From: Bradyrhizobium sp. CCBAU 53340 | GTDB lineage: Bacteria; Pseudomonadota; Alphaproteobacteria; Rhizobiales; Xanthobacteraceae | Length of the DNA: 64,000 nucleotides | Assembly (NCBI RefSeq): GCF_015291645.1 | Contig: NZ_CP030055.1 | Coordinates: 5,022,001-5,086,000, forward strand | Direction: 5' to 3' | Shown: positions 18,078 through 27,363 of the stretch, piece by piece | Layout: every line of letters begins with the position of its first letter | Numbering within the stretch: the stretch's first letter is position 1 | Program-made: the position numbers and the translations under genes | Notes under the pieces: generated by a model | Database searches by the model: none | What the model was told of the DNA's origin: nothing | The model's input: only the letters and a program-made list of their open reading frames with translations

Positions 18078-19204
18078 AGGTGTGTTTCGTCGGTTTCGAC
18101 GACCTCCCGGTCCTTGCCCGCGAATACAACCATCATGGTAATGGCGGGGCGCAGTTACAACAGACGTTGCTCGCGAAAGCACTCGTTGCTCGTGGATACC
18201 AGGTTTCCATGGTCGTCTGGGATTACGGTCAGTCCGACGCAGCAGCTTGGCATGGCGTCACAACCTACAAGGCGTATCGCCCGGATGCGGGTCTTCCGGT
18301 ACTTCGTTTTGTTTATCCCCGCTTGACCGCAACGTGGGCGGCGTTGATGCGGGCCGATGCCGACGTTTACTACACGAGTACCGAGGGTGGGCTTGTCGGC
18401 TTGGTCGCGATGTTCTGCCGCCGGCATGGACGTGGCTTCATACACCGGTTAGCACACGACAACGATGCCGATCCTAAACCTAAACGACTGAGCATTCTCT
18501 ATACGCGAGACAAACAACTGTACAAATATGGATTGAGACACGCTCATACTATCCTTTGCCAGCACGCGGGCCAGCAACGCGCACTCATGGAAAATTACGG
18601 GGTGATCAGCGTGGTCGCCGACCCGCTGGTGGATTCCCCTGGCCGGCAGCTGGATCGTGACGAGCACGACTTGGAAATTCTTTGGGTCAGCAACCTGCTT
18701 CCCTTCAAGCGACCGGAACTCGCCATCGAGTTGGCGCGTCACATGCCTTCCCGGCATATTCACATGGTCGGTGGTCCACAACCGGGTTTTTCCGATCTGT
18801 ACAGCAAAATCGAGTCTGCCGCGAAGAGACAGCCGAACCTGACGTTTTGCGGTCGAGTGCCTTATCACGACGTAGGTGACCTCTATGACCGCGCCAAGGT
18901 CTTCGTCAATACCTCCGACACGGAGGGTTTTCCGAATTCCTTTCTTCAGTCCTGGAGCCGCGGCGTTCCTGTAGTATCTTTTTTTGATCCTGGTGGACTT
19001 ATCAGTCGCGAAGGCCTGGGTGTCTCTATCCGGTCCATCGATGAGATGGCTTGCGCTGCTGAGCACTTGATTGCCGATGAAACAGAATGGCGAAAGGTGT
19101 CCGTGCGATGCAGGAACTATATGGACCGGGTGCATGGCGATCACGTGGTGCTGAGGCCCTACGTCGCAGCCATCGAGGAAGCGGTTCGCCGAAGGAAAAA
19201 ATGA
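18074..19204 (+). CDS. GT4-family glycosyltransferase
   Basis: 376 aa, beginning MKVCFVGFDDLPVLAREY. The acceptor-side loop reads GNGGAQLQQTLLAKALVARG. The donor-binding half carries LEILWVSNLLPFKRPELAIE, HMVGGPQPGFSDL and VFVNTSDTEGFPNSFLQSWS, where the GT4 E-x7-E region has Glu followed by FPNSFLQ. It works on the cytoplasmic face, extending the repeat unit. ATGA overlaps on both sides with the polymerase and flippase genes indicate translational coupling in one operon. Confidence 0.88.
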   Translation: MKVCFVGFDDLPVLAREYNHHGNGGAQLQQTLLAKALVARGYQVSMVVWDYGQSDAAAWHGVTTYKAYRPDAGLPVLRFVYPRLTATWAALMRADADVYYTSTEGGLVGLVAMFCRRHGRGFIHRLAHDNDADPKPKRLSILYTRDKQLYKYGLRHAHTILCQHAGQQRALMENYGVISVVADPLVDSPGRQLDRDEHDLEILWVSNLLPFKRPELAIELARHMPSRHIHMVGGPQPGFSDLYSKIESAAKRQPNLTFCGRVPYHDVGDLYDRAKVFVNTSDTEGFPNSFLQSWSRGVPVVSFFDPGGLISREGLGVSIRSIDEMACAAEHLIADETEWRKVSVRCRNYMDRVHGDHVVLRPYVAAIEEAVRRRKK

Positions 19205-20745
19205 CGCGCGCCCAGCAAACCGCTCCACTTTGCAGGAAGGACGAAAGCCTCCTTGAGCGGGCCGCATACAGGAGGCGCGCGCGCGGCATGGGATCGGGTA
19301 TTCGCCGGAAGGCAGGATTTCTCGCGGCTGCAGGGTTGCTCGAATATGCCATGCAGTTGGTGGTACCTGTCATCCTGGTCCGCCACCTGACCAAGCAGGA
19401 GTTCGGGGACTACCGCCTGATGTGGCTGCTCGCCCAAACGGGGTTGATCTTTTTTCCCCTGTTCCTGCCGCAGTCCCTGTTCTATTTTCTGCCGCGCGCC
19501 GCTCCAGGAACCCGACGAAAGCTCTTGGGCAATACGTTCGCAAGTCTCTTCGCTCTGGGGGGGCTCTCGATTCTGCTGCTTTTAGGGCTGATGCCCGTCT
19601 TGCCGAGTTCGATTGGAGGCCTACAGCCTTACTCGCCCCTCGTTCAGATCTTCGTTGGCATCTGGATATTGGCGTCGGTTCTTGATGTCTTGCCGACGGC
19701 GGACGGAAAAGCGCAATGGGGGGCGTGCGTAACGATCGGGTTCGCGATGATCAGAACAGCGGCATTGGCAGGTGCAGCAGTCTCATCTGGCGATCTCGGA
19801 TGGATTTTGATGGTGATGTGCGGCCTGGCCATGCTGAAGGTCGGCCTTGCCGTGTTCTATGCCCTCTTTGCCGCGCAGGAACGGGGTCTCGGATTCGACG
19901 GCGAGTTGGCCCGCGCGCAATTGAAGTACTCGCTGCCCTTTGCGATGGCCGATGGCTTTTTCGCCTTGCGTGGGCAGGCCGGTCAATGGGTCGTGGCAGC
20001 GAACTTTTCGAGCTCGGCCTTTGCACTCGTCTCGATTGCATCGACGGCCATGCTCCTCGGAACCTTGACCCGCCAGCCTCTAGGTAACGCCCTTCTGCCT
20101 AACTTCAGTTCCTTGGTGGGCGAAGGCAACGTTGATGGCGCCCGCAAGCTGTTGTCGAAAGCGTATCTGCTGCTGGCATGCACGCTGCCGCCACTCTTCG
20201 GGTTGCTGATCGCGACCGCGGACGACCTTGTGGAACTGATCTATACACGCGAGTATCTCGGGGCAGCGCCGCTCATGCAGATCTATTCCTTGGGACAGAT
20301 CGCAACTGTTTTCGGGGCCGGCCAGCTTCTTTGGGCGTTAGGATTGGGCCGGCAGGCCGCCACGATAAGCGCGATATCGCTTTTGCTGTCAGTTGCCTTG
20401 AGCATCCTAGGGCTCCAGTTTTTCGGTCTCGCCGGCGCGGTTGCGGGAAACATCACCGGTCTAGTTCTTTGGGAGTGGTGGGCATTGATCAGCGTCGCCA
20501 CGGCGCTCAGAACCAGTGTCGCAAAATTGATACCGATGGATCAGATCTGGAAAGTCGCCTTCGTGGTTGCCGTCGCTGTATTGGTCGCTCACATCGTCTC
20601 CTCCAAGCTGGACACATCCGTTTTTTTGGGACTCGTGGCGAAGTCTTCGGCGTTTATAACGACCGTGCTGCTTGGGTTCGTGCTCACGAAGGTCCATCAC
20701 TCGGTGCTACCCCTCGTTTTCGGCGTGAGCGAAGAGCGCGTTTAG
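19201..20745 (+). CDS. Wzx-type lipopolysaccharide/exopolysaccharide flippase
   Basis: 514 aa from ATG at 19201, which overlaps the previous stop as ATGA; a longer in-frame reading back to 19087 is antisense-like. It is a multi-pass membrane protein of the MATE/MOP superfamily with twelve or more hydrophobic helices. The N-terminal segment GFLAAAGLLEYAMQLVVPVI with LVRHLTKQEFGDYRLMWLLA is typical of polysaccharide flippases. It would move the finished lipid-linked unit to the periplasm for the polymerase encoded two genes upstream. Confidence 0.85.
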   Translation: MTRAQQTAPLCRKDESLLERAAYRRRARGMGSGIRRKAGFLAAAGLLEYAMQLVVPVILVRHLTKQEFGDYRLMWLLAQTGLIFFPLFLPQSLFYFLPRAAPGTRRKLLGNTFASLFALGGLSILLLLGLMPVLPSSIGGLQPYSPLVQIFVGIWILASVLDVLPTADGKAQWGACVTIGFAMIRTAALAGAAVSSGDLGWILMVMCGLAMLKVGLAVFYALFAAQERGLGFDGELARAQLKYSLPFAMADGFFALRGQAGQWVVAANFSSSAFALVSIASTAMLLGTLTRQPLGNALLPNFSSLVGEGNVDGARKLLSKAYLLLACTLPPLFGLLIATADDLVELIYTREYLGAAPLMQIYSLGQIATVFGAGQLLWALGLGRQAATISAISLLLSVALSILGLQFFGLAGAVAGNITGLVLWEWWALISVATALRTSVAKLIPMDQIWKVAFVVAVAVLVAHIVSSKLDTSVFLGLVAKSSAFITTVLLGFVLTKVHHSVLPLVFGVSEERV

Positions 20746-21153
20746 TAATTGTGAAATTCGTGGGCAGTCGGGGGACCGGTGGTTGCTCCTCACCGCGAAG
20801 CCATCGCCTCTGATGGGACCCTCTACGTGACCCATGACGACGGCGCCGCGAAATTTTCCAGGAGCGCCTGGACCAACACCTCACCGCCTCACCGCTATGA
20901 CGGCCGAAAAATTGCGCCTCTCCTGGTGTACCGTCTGATGCGGTCCCAAGCTCGCAACTGCAGTGACTGGTTTCGTCGACCCACTCAATCCTTGTTCCGC
21001 ATCCGCGGCTTTCAATCGTGGCATTGGACGAATGCTTCTCCTTGGGGGTACGACGCATGCACGTTTGACTGCTCTTCCTCTCACGTATCGACTACGATAC
21101 CCTGGATTGCCCAATATCGCGGGACTCGTGGTTTAACATGAGGTCAGACAGCG
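20746..21153. other. 400-bp intergenic region, no gene seen
   Basis: Follows the flippase gene and precedes a same-strand methyltransferase gene. Open frames on both strands lack recognisable motifs or codon bias. It may contain a promoter for the methyltransferase-asnB pair. Confidence 0.4.
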
Positions 21154-22158
21154 ATGCGCAAGGAACACATTGTACACCTTTGCTGTCCGTCCTGTCGATC
21201 TGGGCTCAGAATCGCCGATGGCAATTCCGAGGGTGTGATCAACGAAGGTGCCCTGGATTGCCAAGGATGCGGGTCCATTTATCCAATCGTCCGTTCGGTT
21301 CCGCGCTTCGTACCAGAGGAGAATTACACTGCTAGCTTCGGACTTGAATGGACGGAGCATGCACGTACGCAATACGACACGACAAGCGGACGTGCTTTGT
21401 CCAAGCAGAGGTTCTTCGAAGAGACGCGCTGGCCCTACAATCTACAGGGTCAGATTCTGATCGAGCCGGGCAGCGGATCGGGGAGGTTCACGGAGATAGC
21501 CGCCTCAACCGGAGCGATGGTCCTTTCACTCGATATGAGTGTGGCCGTGGATGCAAACTTCGCAACCAACGGCCACAGCGAAAACGTGCTGATCGTCCAG
21601 GGCAACATCGCGGAGATGCCGTTCCCGTACGGGTACGGCGACCGTCTCTTCTGCTTCGGCGTCCTGCAACATACGCCCGATCCGAGGCAAGCTTTCTTGT
21701 CGCTCCCTCGCCATCTGAGGCCAGGTGGCCGTCTCGTCGCGGATGTATATCACAAGAAATTTACGAACTACGTGCTTGGGACGAAGTATTGGGTAAGGCC
21801 GCTGACGCGAAGGGTACCGCCAGAGCGGCTGTACCGGCTCGTGCGTCGCTACGTCGATCTCATGTGGCCCACCGCCCGCGTTGTTCGCACGATTCCCTGC
21901 ATCGGCCCGACCCTCAATTGGCGGCTACTCGTCGCGGACTACAGTCGCGAGCTCGGTGAAGAAGGCGCAATCGATGACGCTGTGCTAAAGGATTGGGCAT
22001 ACCTCGACACGTTCGATATGCTGTCACCTCAGTTCGACCAACCTCAAACACTCGGCGCGGTGCGACGCTGGTGTAATGAGGCAGGCCTCAACGACGTTGA
22101 AGTGATCGTCGGTTACAACGGCATCGAAATTCACGCGACACACCCCGAGCTAGGATGA
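21154..22158 (+). CDS. SAM-dependent methyltransferase with N-terminal zinc ribbon
   Basis: 334 aa. The first 45 residues form a Trm112-like zinc ribbon: CCPSC, then CQGCGSIYPIVRSVPRFVPE. The class I methyltransferase core has ILIEPGSGSGRFTEIAASTG (SAM motif I), MVLSLDMSVAVD, and DRLFCFGVLQHTPDPRQAFL followed by LRPGGRLVADVY. This two-part architecture is common in polysaccharide and lipid modification loci. It precedes the second asnB by about 190 bp on the same strand. The acceptor is unknown. Confidence 0.82.
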   Translation: MRKEHIVHLCCPSCRSGLRIADGNSEGVINEGALDCQGCGSIYPIVRSVPRFVPEENYTASFGLEWTEHARTQYDTTSGRALSKQRFFEETRWPYNLQGQILIEPGSGSGRFTEIAASTGAMVLSLDMSVAVDANFATNGHSENVLIVQGNIAEMPFPYGYGDRLFCFGVLQHTPDPRQAFLSLPRHLRPGGRLVADVYHKKFTNYVLGTKYWVRPLTRRVPPERLYRLVRRYVDLMWPTARVVRTIPCIGPTLNWRLLVADYSRELGEEGAIDDAVLKDWAYLDTFDMLSPQFDQPQTLGAVRRWCNEAGLNDVEVIVGYNGIEIHATHPELG

Positions 22159-22343
22159 AGCTAGTGTCTAATTGCGTCCACTCGCAAGCAAATAAACCAG
22201 GACCGCGCCGAACACCGGCTGGAATGAGGTGGCGACGAGTGTGGGTCAGTCGTCATCACCGAACCCCATGAGAAGCGCCTCTCCTCTGATCCTGCAATAA
22301 TTTGAATATCCTTCTCTTCGCATAGAAAAATGATCGGGCAAGC

Positions 22344-24194
22344 ATGTGCGGAATTGCCGGTATAGTCGAGGCCGAGAAGCCGGTTAGCTTTCAATTGGTG
22401 CAAAGCATGTGCGGTGCACTCGCACACCGAGGCCCGGACGACGCTGGTACCTGGTTCAGTCCTGATCGGCGGGTAGGCTTAGGTCATCGGCGCTTAGCCA
22501 TAATCGATCTCAGCCCTCTCGGTCATCAACCAATGAGTTCGGATGATGGCCAGATAACAATTGTCTTTAACGGTGAGATTTACAACTTTCAGGAAGTTCG
22601 AGCCGAACTTCAGGCGCGCGGCAATAGTTTTCGCAGCGCAAGCGATACCGAGGTCGTGATCGCCGCGTATCGAACGTGGGGCCCCGCGTGCCTCGATCGC
22701 TTGGTCGGAATGTTCGCGCTCGCGATCTGGGACGACTCCAAACGACGCCTGTTCGTTACTCGCGATCGGGCCGGCGAAAAGCCTTTATTCTATTTGCACA
22801 AGAATGGCCGGTTCGCTTTCGCATCCGAACTGAAAGCTATTCTCGTTGATCCGAACATCCCACGGAGCATCAATCGCGAGGCGCTCGACGATTACTTGGC
22901 GTATGGTTACGTTTCCGGGTCACTTTGCATCTTCGACGGATTCGCAAAGCTACCACCGGGGCATTGGCTAACTTACGAACCCGATCTGGATCGACTGCAG
23001 ATCAGCAGATATTGGGACCTACCGATACGTGCTGCCGACACCGCGCGGAGCGATCTGCAAGAGCTCACAAGCGATCTCGAGTTCCTGATGACGCAGAGCG
23101 TGCGCTGCCAGCTCATCGCTGATGTGCCGATTGGCATCATGCTGAGCGGTGGTCTTGATTCGAGCCTCGTGGCTGCCGCGGCCGTCAGGAGTTCGGGGCG
23201 GGCTGTTCGCACCTTCAACGTCGCCTTTCCAGGCTATCCGAGCTTCGACGAGTCACGCCACGCGCGTCGGGTCGCTGATTATCTCGGTTCAAACCATACT
23301 GAACTCGTCGCTGAGCCGGGCTCGGGCGAGTTCCTGCCTTCACTCATCCGTCAATATGACGAGCCTATCGCTGACAACTCGGTGCTTCCCACCTATCTGG
23401 TGAGTCGCGCAATTCGAAAGGAATGCGCTGTCGCCCTAGGAGGCGACGGCGGCGATGAACTCTTCGGTGGCTACATTCATCATCCTTGGCTTCTGAAGAT
23501 CGCGCAACTACGGAAGTTTGGTCTGCATCGGCTCGGATTGGAGGCACTCGCCGCAAAATCGATACCGTTGGGAATCCAAGGACGCAACGCGATCATGGGG
23601 CTACTCAGCCGCAATGAGCCACACACAGCGCTGACGCGGCTACTTGATCCGATTGCGCGGTCGCGACTGACCGGCCGGCCGATGTCGGCTGCCCCGGAAC
23701 TTCGCCGCGCTGGATTGGAAACAGTCTGCGGTGGCATAGATGCGATTTGTGCCGCCGAGTTTCGCAGCTACTTACCGGATGACATTCTCGTCAAAGTCGA
23801 TCGGGCTAGCATGCTCACATCCCTGGAGGTGCGCGCGCCGCTCCTGGATCATCGAATCGTCGAGTTTGCTTTTGGGCGATTGCCCGGAAGATTCAAAGTC
23901 CAAGATGCTCGAAGAAAGATAATTTTGCGTGCTCTTGCACAGCGCTGGCTGCCTCCCGACTTTGATAGTCACCGAAAGCAGGGTTTCTCGATCCCTCTGC
24001 ATGAATGGTTCCAGGGGCCTTGGAGGCCACTCGTGGACGATCTCATCGCGACCGGTTCGCCACTTTTTGAAAGACGATTTTTGGCGCGCCTCCTGTCAAG
24101 ACTTCGGTCGACAGAGCGCGGAAGTCGCCGCTTATTTCAGCTCATGATGATCGAGATGTGGCGCCGTGAGTATCGTGCTTCCGTACCAGAATAG
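22344..24194 (+). CDS. asnB: asparagine synthetase-type amidotransferase, second full copy
   Basis: 616 aa with the full two-domain layout: Cys2 in MCGIAGIVE, HRGPDDAGTW, FNGEIYNFQEVR and DTEV in the glutaminase. The synthetase has SGGLDS at residues 268-273 and GGDGGDELFGGY. It differs clearly from the 655-aa copy at 2411, so the two are paralogues with likely different acceptors. AsnB-type proteins in exopolysaccharide clusters are thought to amidate sugar carboxylates. It follows the zinc-ribbon methyltransferase on the same strand. Confidence 0.88.
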   Translation: MCGIAGIVEAEKPVSFQLVQSMCGALAHRGPDDAGTWFSPDRRVGLGHRRLAIIDLSPLGHQPMSSDDGQITIVFNGEIYNFQEVRAELQARGNSFRSASDTEVVIAAYRTWGPACLDRLVGMFALAIWDDSKRRLFVTRDRAGEKPLFYLHKNGRFAFASELKAILVDPNIPRSINREALDDYLAYGYVSGSLCIFDGFAKLPPGHWLTYEPDLDRLQISRYWDLPIRAADTARSDLQELTSDLEFLMTQSVRCQLIADVPIGIMLSGGLDSSLVAAAAVRSSGRAVRTFNVAFPGYPSFDESRHARRVADYLGSNHTELVAEPGSGEFLPSLIRQYDEPIADNSVLPTYLVSRAIRKECAVALGGDGGDELFGGYIHHPWLLKIAQLRKFGLHRLGLEALAAKSIPLGIQGRNAIMGLLSRNEPHTALTRLLDPIARSRLTGRPMSAAPELRRAGLETVCGGIDAICAAEFRSYLPDDILVKVDRASMLTSLEVRAPLLDHRIVEFAFGRLPGRFKVQDARRKIILRALAQRWLPPDFDSHRKQGFSIPLHEWFQGPWRPLVDDLIATGSPLFERRFLARLLSRLRSTERGSRRLFQLMMIEMWRREYRASVPE

Positions 24195-24760
24195 CTTGCA
24201 GCTCGGTTCGAGCGTGTTCACCAGCGGTGCCTGCGCTCGGTGGATCCTGGCGCCGGCGTAATCATCGACGGTGAAGCGTTCGTCCGCGATGGCGTACTGT
24301 TCTTGAACGATCATCATCTGCGCGCCCATAGTCCGCACCGACTACGAGCAGGAACTCGGCACCTGCCGCAATAGTAATAGAGCGACCAATCTGCCTTTCC
24401 AACGGCCTGCGATCGCGGCGCCGCCATCGACCGGATGTGCCGGAAGCTTGGCAGAGGCCGGCAAGACGGGCAATAAGTGGGTAACTACGATGGTCGATTG
24501 AGCCGCGACCGCGCGGGACTAGATTCGGGCAGCAATGGAAGCGCCCGTCCCAATGGGTTCGATCAGTATGATAGAGAACCGATCAATCGGACTGAGCGGA
24601 AGAAGGCACTGAGTGGTTCGGCGTCAATGAGAGAACGGAACGTAGTTTTGCGGATCGCCTGTCGGGACGGCTACTCGGCCAATTGTTCACGAGCTGCCTT
24701 CCGCGAACAAATTTGAAAGACTTTCACCTCGGTGACCACGTTCGTACAGGGAACGACGCC
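24195..24760. other. 570-bp region, no gene recognised
   Basis: Lies between asnB and the export gene. A minus-strand frame at 24132-24338 (MRTMGAQMMIVQEQYAIADE) has no family I can name and overlaps the asnB end. The promoter of the export gene probably lies here. Confidence 0.35.
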
Positions 24761-26143
24761 ATGCCGAACTCCAGACTGCGCAATGGCCTCCATGTCGACG
24801 TCTCTGGCAGCGACTTGGGACGCTGCATCAAATGGGCCCTGGTGGCTATTGGCCTGACAATTTCCGCCACTCAAGCAAAGGCGGAATATCTGGTAAACGT
24901 CGGAGATGTGCTGGAGGTTGGGGTGGCGGGCGTGCCGGAGCTGCGGCATCGTGCTCCCGTGCAAATGGACGGGAATGTTTCGTTGCCACTGGTCGGAACG
25001 CTTCCAGTGGCCGGCCAGCCCTTGCCCCAGATCCGAGCCAAAATCGCGGCTGCACTTGCGCGCAAGGTATTTCGACAGAGGACGTCCGATGGACGCGAGA
25101 CGGTGGTCGTGATCGACGCAGACGAGGTCACGACGATCATCGCCGAATACAAGCCCATATACGTAAATGGGGACGTATCGAAGCCCGGTGAGTACCCTTA
25201 TCGTCCGTCTATCAGCGCACGCCAGGTCGTCGCGGTGGCGGGCGGCTACGACATCATGCATATGCGAATGAACAACCCCTATCTAGAGTCAGCAGACCTG
25301 AGAAGCGAGTATGGCTCGCTTTGGACAGAGCTGGCCAAAGAACAAGCGCGTATGTGGCGCATCAAGACCGAACTTGGAGAGGGAGCCCAGATCACTCCAG
25401 GCGCTCTGATGGATGCGCCTTTAGCTCGATCGGCGATTTCGGAAATCGTTAACGCAGAAACGGAGTATCTGAAGACCAAGCAGAGTGATTATCAGCAGGA
25501 AAAGACGTACCTTCAGCGCGGCATTCGACAGGGAGACGACGAGGTCCGCGTGCTGTCAGAGCAGCAGAAGAAGGATGAAGAGGGACTTCAGGGAGATCTT
25601 GAAGAACTGCAGAAGGTGACCGAGCTCTTCGGCAAGGGTTCCTTGATCAGCCCTCGCGTTACGGATGCGCGTCGCGCAGTGCTGCTGTCATCAACCCGGA
25701 AGCTGCAAACCTCTGCGCAACTGCTGCAAGTCAAGAAGCAGCAGGACGATTTCGTCAGGAAGCTGGCAAAGCTAGATGACCAGCGGAGGCTCGATCTACT
25801 GCGCGAGTTGCAAGATACCAGCGTGAAGCTCAATCAAATTCGCGAAAAGCTGCAGAGCGTCGGCGAGAAGCTTCAATACACTGCGATGGTTCGATCACAA
25901 CTCGTGCGAGGCGCCGGAAACCACGCGGAGATTGCCATCGTCCGGAAGGGCGACAAGGGGCAGGAACGGATCATCGCAAGCGAAGATACCGAGCTACAAC
26001 CGGGGGACACCGTGGAGGTCAGCCTCCAATACCAGGATAGTCCTGCCGTCCCTCCCCGAAAGGTAGGCAGTTCAGATATTCCATCAGGGACAAGCCGGAC
26101 CGATGCGACCGCGGGCGATTCGGTACGCGTCGGGCAGAGGTGA
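24761..26143 (+). CDS. ExoF/GumB-like polysaccharide export protein
   Basis: 460 aa from ATG at 24761. A signal sequence (ALVAIGLTISATQAKA, about residues 27-42) is followed by the Poly_export domain, EYLVNVGDVLEVGVAGVPEL with VSLPLVGTLPVAGQ. An SLBB-type beta-grasp region follows (PIYVNGDVSKPGEYPYRPSI). A long charged coiled coil (about residues 180-375) is typical of rhizobial ExoF rather than short Wza. It should form the periplasmic/outer-membrane exit channel. No Wzc-type partner is seen nearby. The galE relic begins just after its stop. Confidence 0.85.
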   Translation: MPNSRLRNGLHVDVSGSDLGRCIKWALVAIGLTISATQAKAEYLVNVGDVLEVGVAGVPELRHRAPVQMDGNVSLPLVGTLPVAGQPLPQIRAKIAAALARKVFRQRTSDGRETVVVIDADEVTTIIAEYKPIYVNGDVSKPGEYPYRPSISARQVVAVAGGYDIMHMRMNNPYLESADLRSEYGSLWTELAKEQARMWRIKTELGEGAQITPGALMDAPLARSAISEIVNAETEYLKTKQSDYQQEKTYLQRGIRQGDDEVRVLSEQQKKDEEGLQGDLEELQKVTELFGKGSLISPRVTDARRAVLLSSTRKLQTSAQLLQVKKQQDDFVRKLAKLDDQRRLDLLRELQDTSVKLNQIREKLQSVGEKLQYTAMVRSQLVRGAGNHAEIAIVRKGDKGQERIIASEDTELQPGDTVEVSLQYQDSPAVPPRKVGSSDIPSGTSRTDATAGDSVRVGQR

Positions 26144-26149
26144 TAAGAC

Positions 26150-26502
26150 GATTGGCGGATCGCAATCTGCGCTACTGCAATCCGGTCGCGGGCGCACGAA
26201 AGCGGGCTCGTCGGAGAACACCCGGTGGGCGTCCCCAACAACTAGCTACCGTTTGTGGCGCAGGTGGCGATTGGACGGCGGCAGATACTGCAGATTTGGG
26301 GAACCGACAACTATGAAACGCCCGATGGCACCGGAATCCGAGACTTCATTCATGTAGTCGATCTCGCATCGGGGCATTTGAGTGCCTTGCGCCACCTCGG
26401 ACGGCCCGGCGTGCTCACGATCAATCTTGGCACGGACAACGGCAGCAGCGTTCTGGACGTCGTTCGCACATTCCAGACAGCGAGCGGGCGCTCAGTCCCC
26501 TA
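26150..26502 (+). pseudogene. galE: galE (UDP-glucose 4-epimerase) relic, middle part
   Basis: Joined frames read DRNLRYCNPV, then (one-base shift) AHESGLVGEHPVGVPNN, an in-frame TAG, and LPFVAQVAIGRR. Then come DGTGIRDFIHVVDLASGHLS and [11 protein letters not shown]. This is the second half of GalE from the YFNPVGAH motif on; the NAD-binding first half is missing. GalE interconverts UDP-glucose and UDP-galactose for polysaccharide synthesis. The reading is cut by the IS21 element at about 26503 and resumes at 28977. The 5' loss, frameshift, stop and insertion make it a true pseudogene. Confidence 0.88.
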
Positions 26503-27363
26503 ATCGGCCTGCAAATTTGACCCCTCATCGGCGTCCAATTTTGACCCCTTCGTGCGGCGGGTTTTGCTGGTAGCGCTCGTCTCGTCGGAGCTGGCCGGGA
26601 TTGCGGAGGCGAGACGAGCGCGGGTGGCGTGATCGTCGTCTCGGCTCTTGAACCGCCAGCTATCGTTGCCGGTCTCGACAATGTCGCAGTGATGGGTCAG
26701 CCGATCGAGCAGCGCGGTGGTCATCTTCGCATCGCCGAACACGCTCGGCCATTCGCCGAAGGCGAGATTGGTGGTTACGATGACGGACGCGCGCTCATAG
26801 AGCCGGCTGACGAGGTGGAAGAGAAGCTGGCCACCGGACTGGGCGAAGGGCAAATAGCCGAGTTCATCCAGCACGATGAAGTCCATCCGGGTCAGATGCT
26901 CGGCGAGCCGACCTTGCCGTCCGTTGCGGGTCTCAGTCTCGAGGCGATTGACGAGGTCGACGACGTTGAAGAAGCGGCCGCGGGCGCCGGATCGGATGCA
27001 GCTTCTGGCGATGGCAATGGCCAGGTGGGTTTTGCCTGTGCCGGTGCCGCCAACCAGCACGACGTTACGTTGTTGGGCGATGAAGCCGCCGCCAGCGAGA
27101 TCATTGACGAGAGTCTGATTGATCGGCGTGCCATCGAACTGGAAGTCGGCGATGTCCTTTGCAAGCGGCAGCTTGGCAATGGTGAGCTGGTATTTGATCG
27201 AGCGGGCCTGCTTCTCGTTGATCTCGGCGTTGAGCAGATCGCCGACAATGCGCTGAGGTTCGTGCTGTCGCTTGACGGCAGTTGCCATGATCTCGTCGAA
27301 GGCAGCCTTCATGCCGTAGAGCTTGAGTTCGCCCATGAGGTCGAAGATTTGAGTTCGTTCCAT
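26500..27363 (-). CDS. istB: IS21 helper ATPase IstB
   Basis: 287 aa AAA+ ATPase, with Walker [16 protein letters not shown] and Walker [15 protein letters not shown]. It regulates IS21 transposition by loading the transposase on target DNA. Its start overlaps the istA stop at 27363. The frame reads through the left terminal repeat ([14 protein letters not shown]) and its TAG stop lies in flanking galE bases, in the CCTA next to the element. Confidence 0.92.
   Translation of the reverse strand: MERTQIFDLMGELKLYGMKAAFDEIMATAVKRQHEPQRIVGDLLNAEINEKQARSIKYQLTIAKLPLAKDIADFQFDGTPINQTLVNDLAGGGFIAQQRNVVLVGGTGTGKTHLAIAIARSCIRSGARGRFFNVVDLVNRLETETRNGRQGRLAEHLTRMDFIVLDELGYLPFAQSGGQLLFHLVSRLYERASVIVTTNLAFGEWPSVFGDAKMTTALLDRLTHHCDIVETGNDSWRFKSRDDDHATRARLASAIPASSDETSATSKTRRTKGSKLDADEGSNLQAD
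26504..26540 (+). repeat. IS21 left terminal repeat
   Basis: TCGGCCTGCAA then TTTGACCCC, followed by CGGCGTCCAA. It matches the complement of 28924-28970 in the same order, as expected for IstA-binding repeats. Confidence 0.75.

Noticed and set aside
20779..21141. 120-codon plus-strand frame before the methyltransferase
   Set aside because: No motif, unusual amino-acid make-up and no ribosome site; more likely non-coding.
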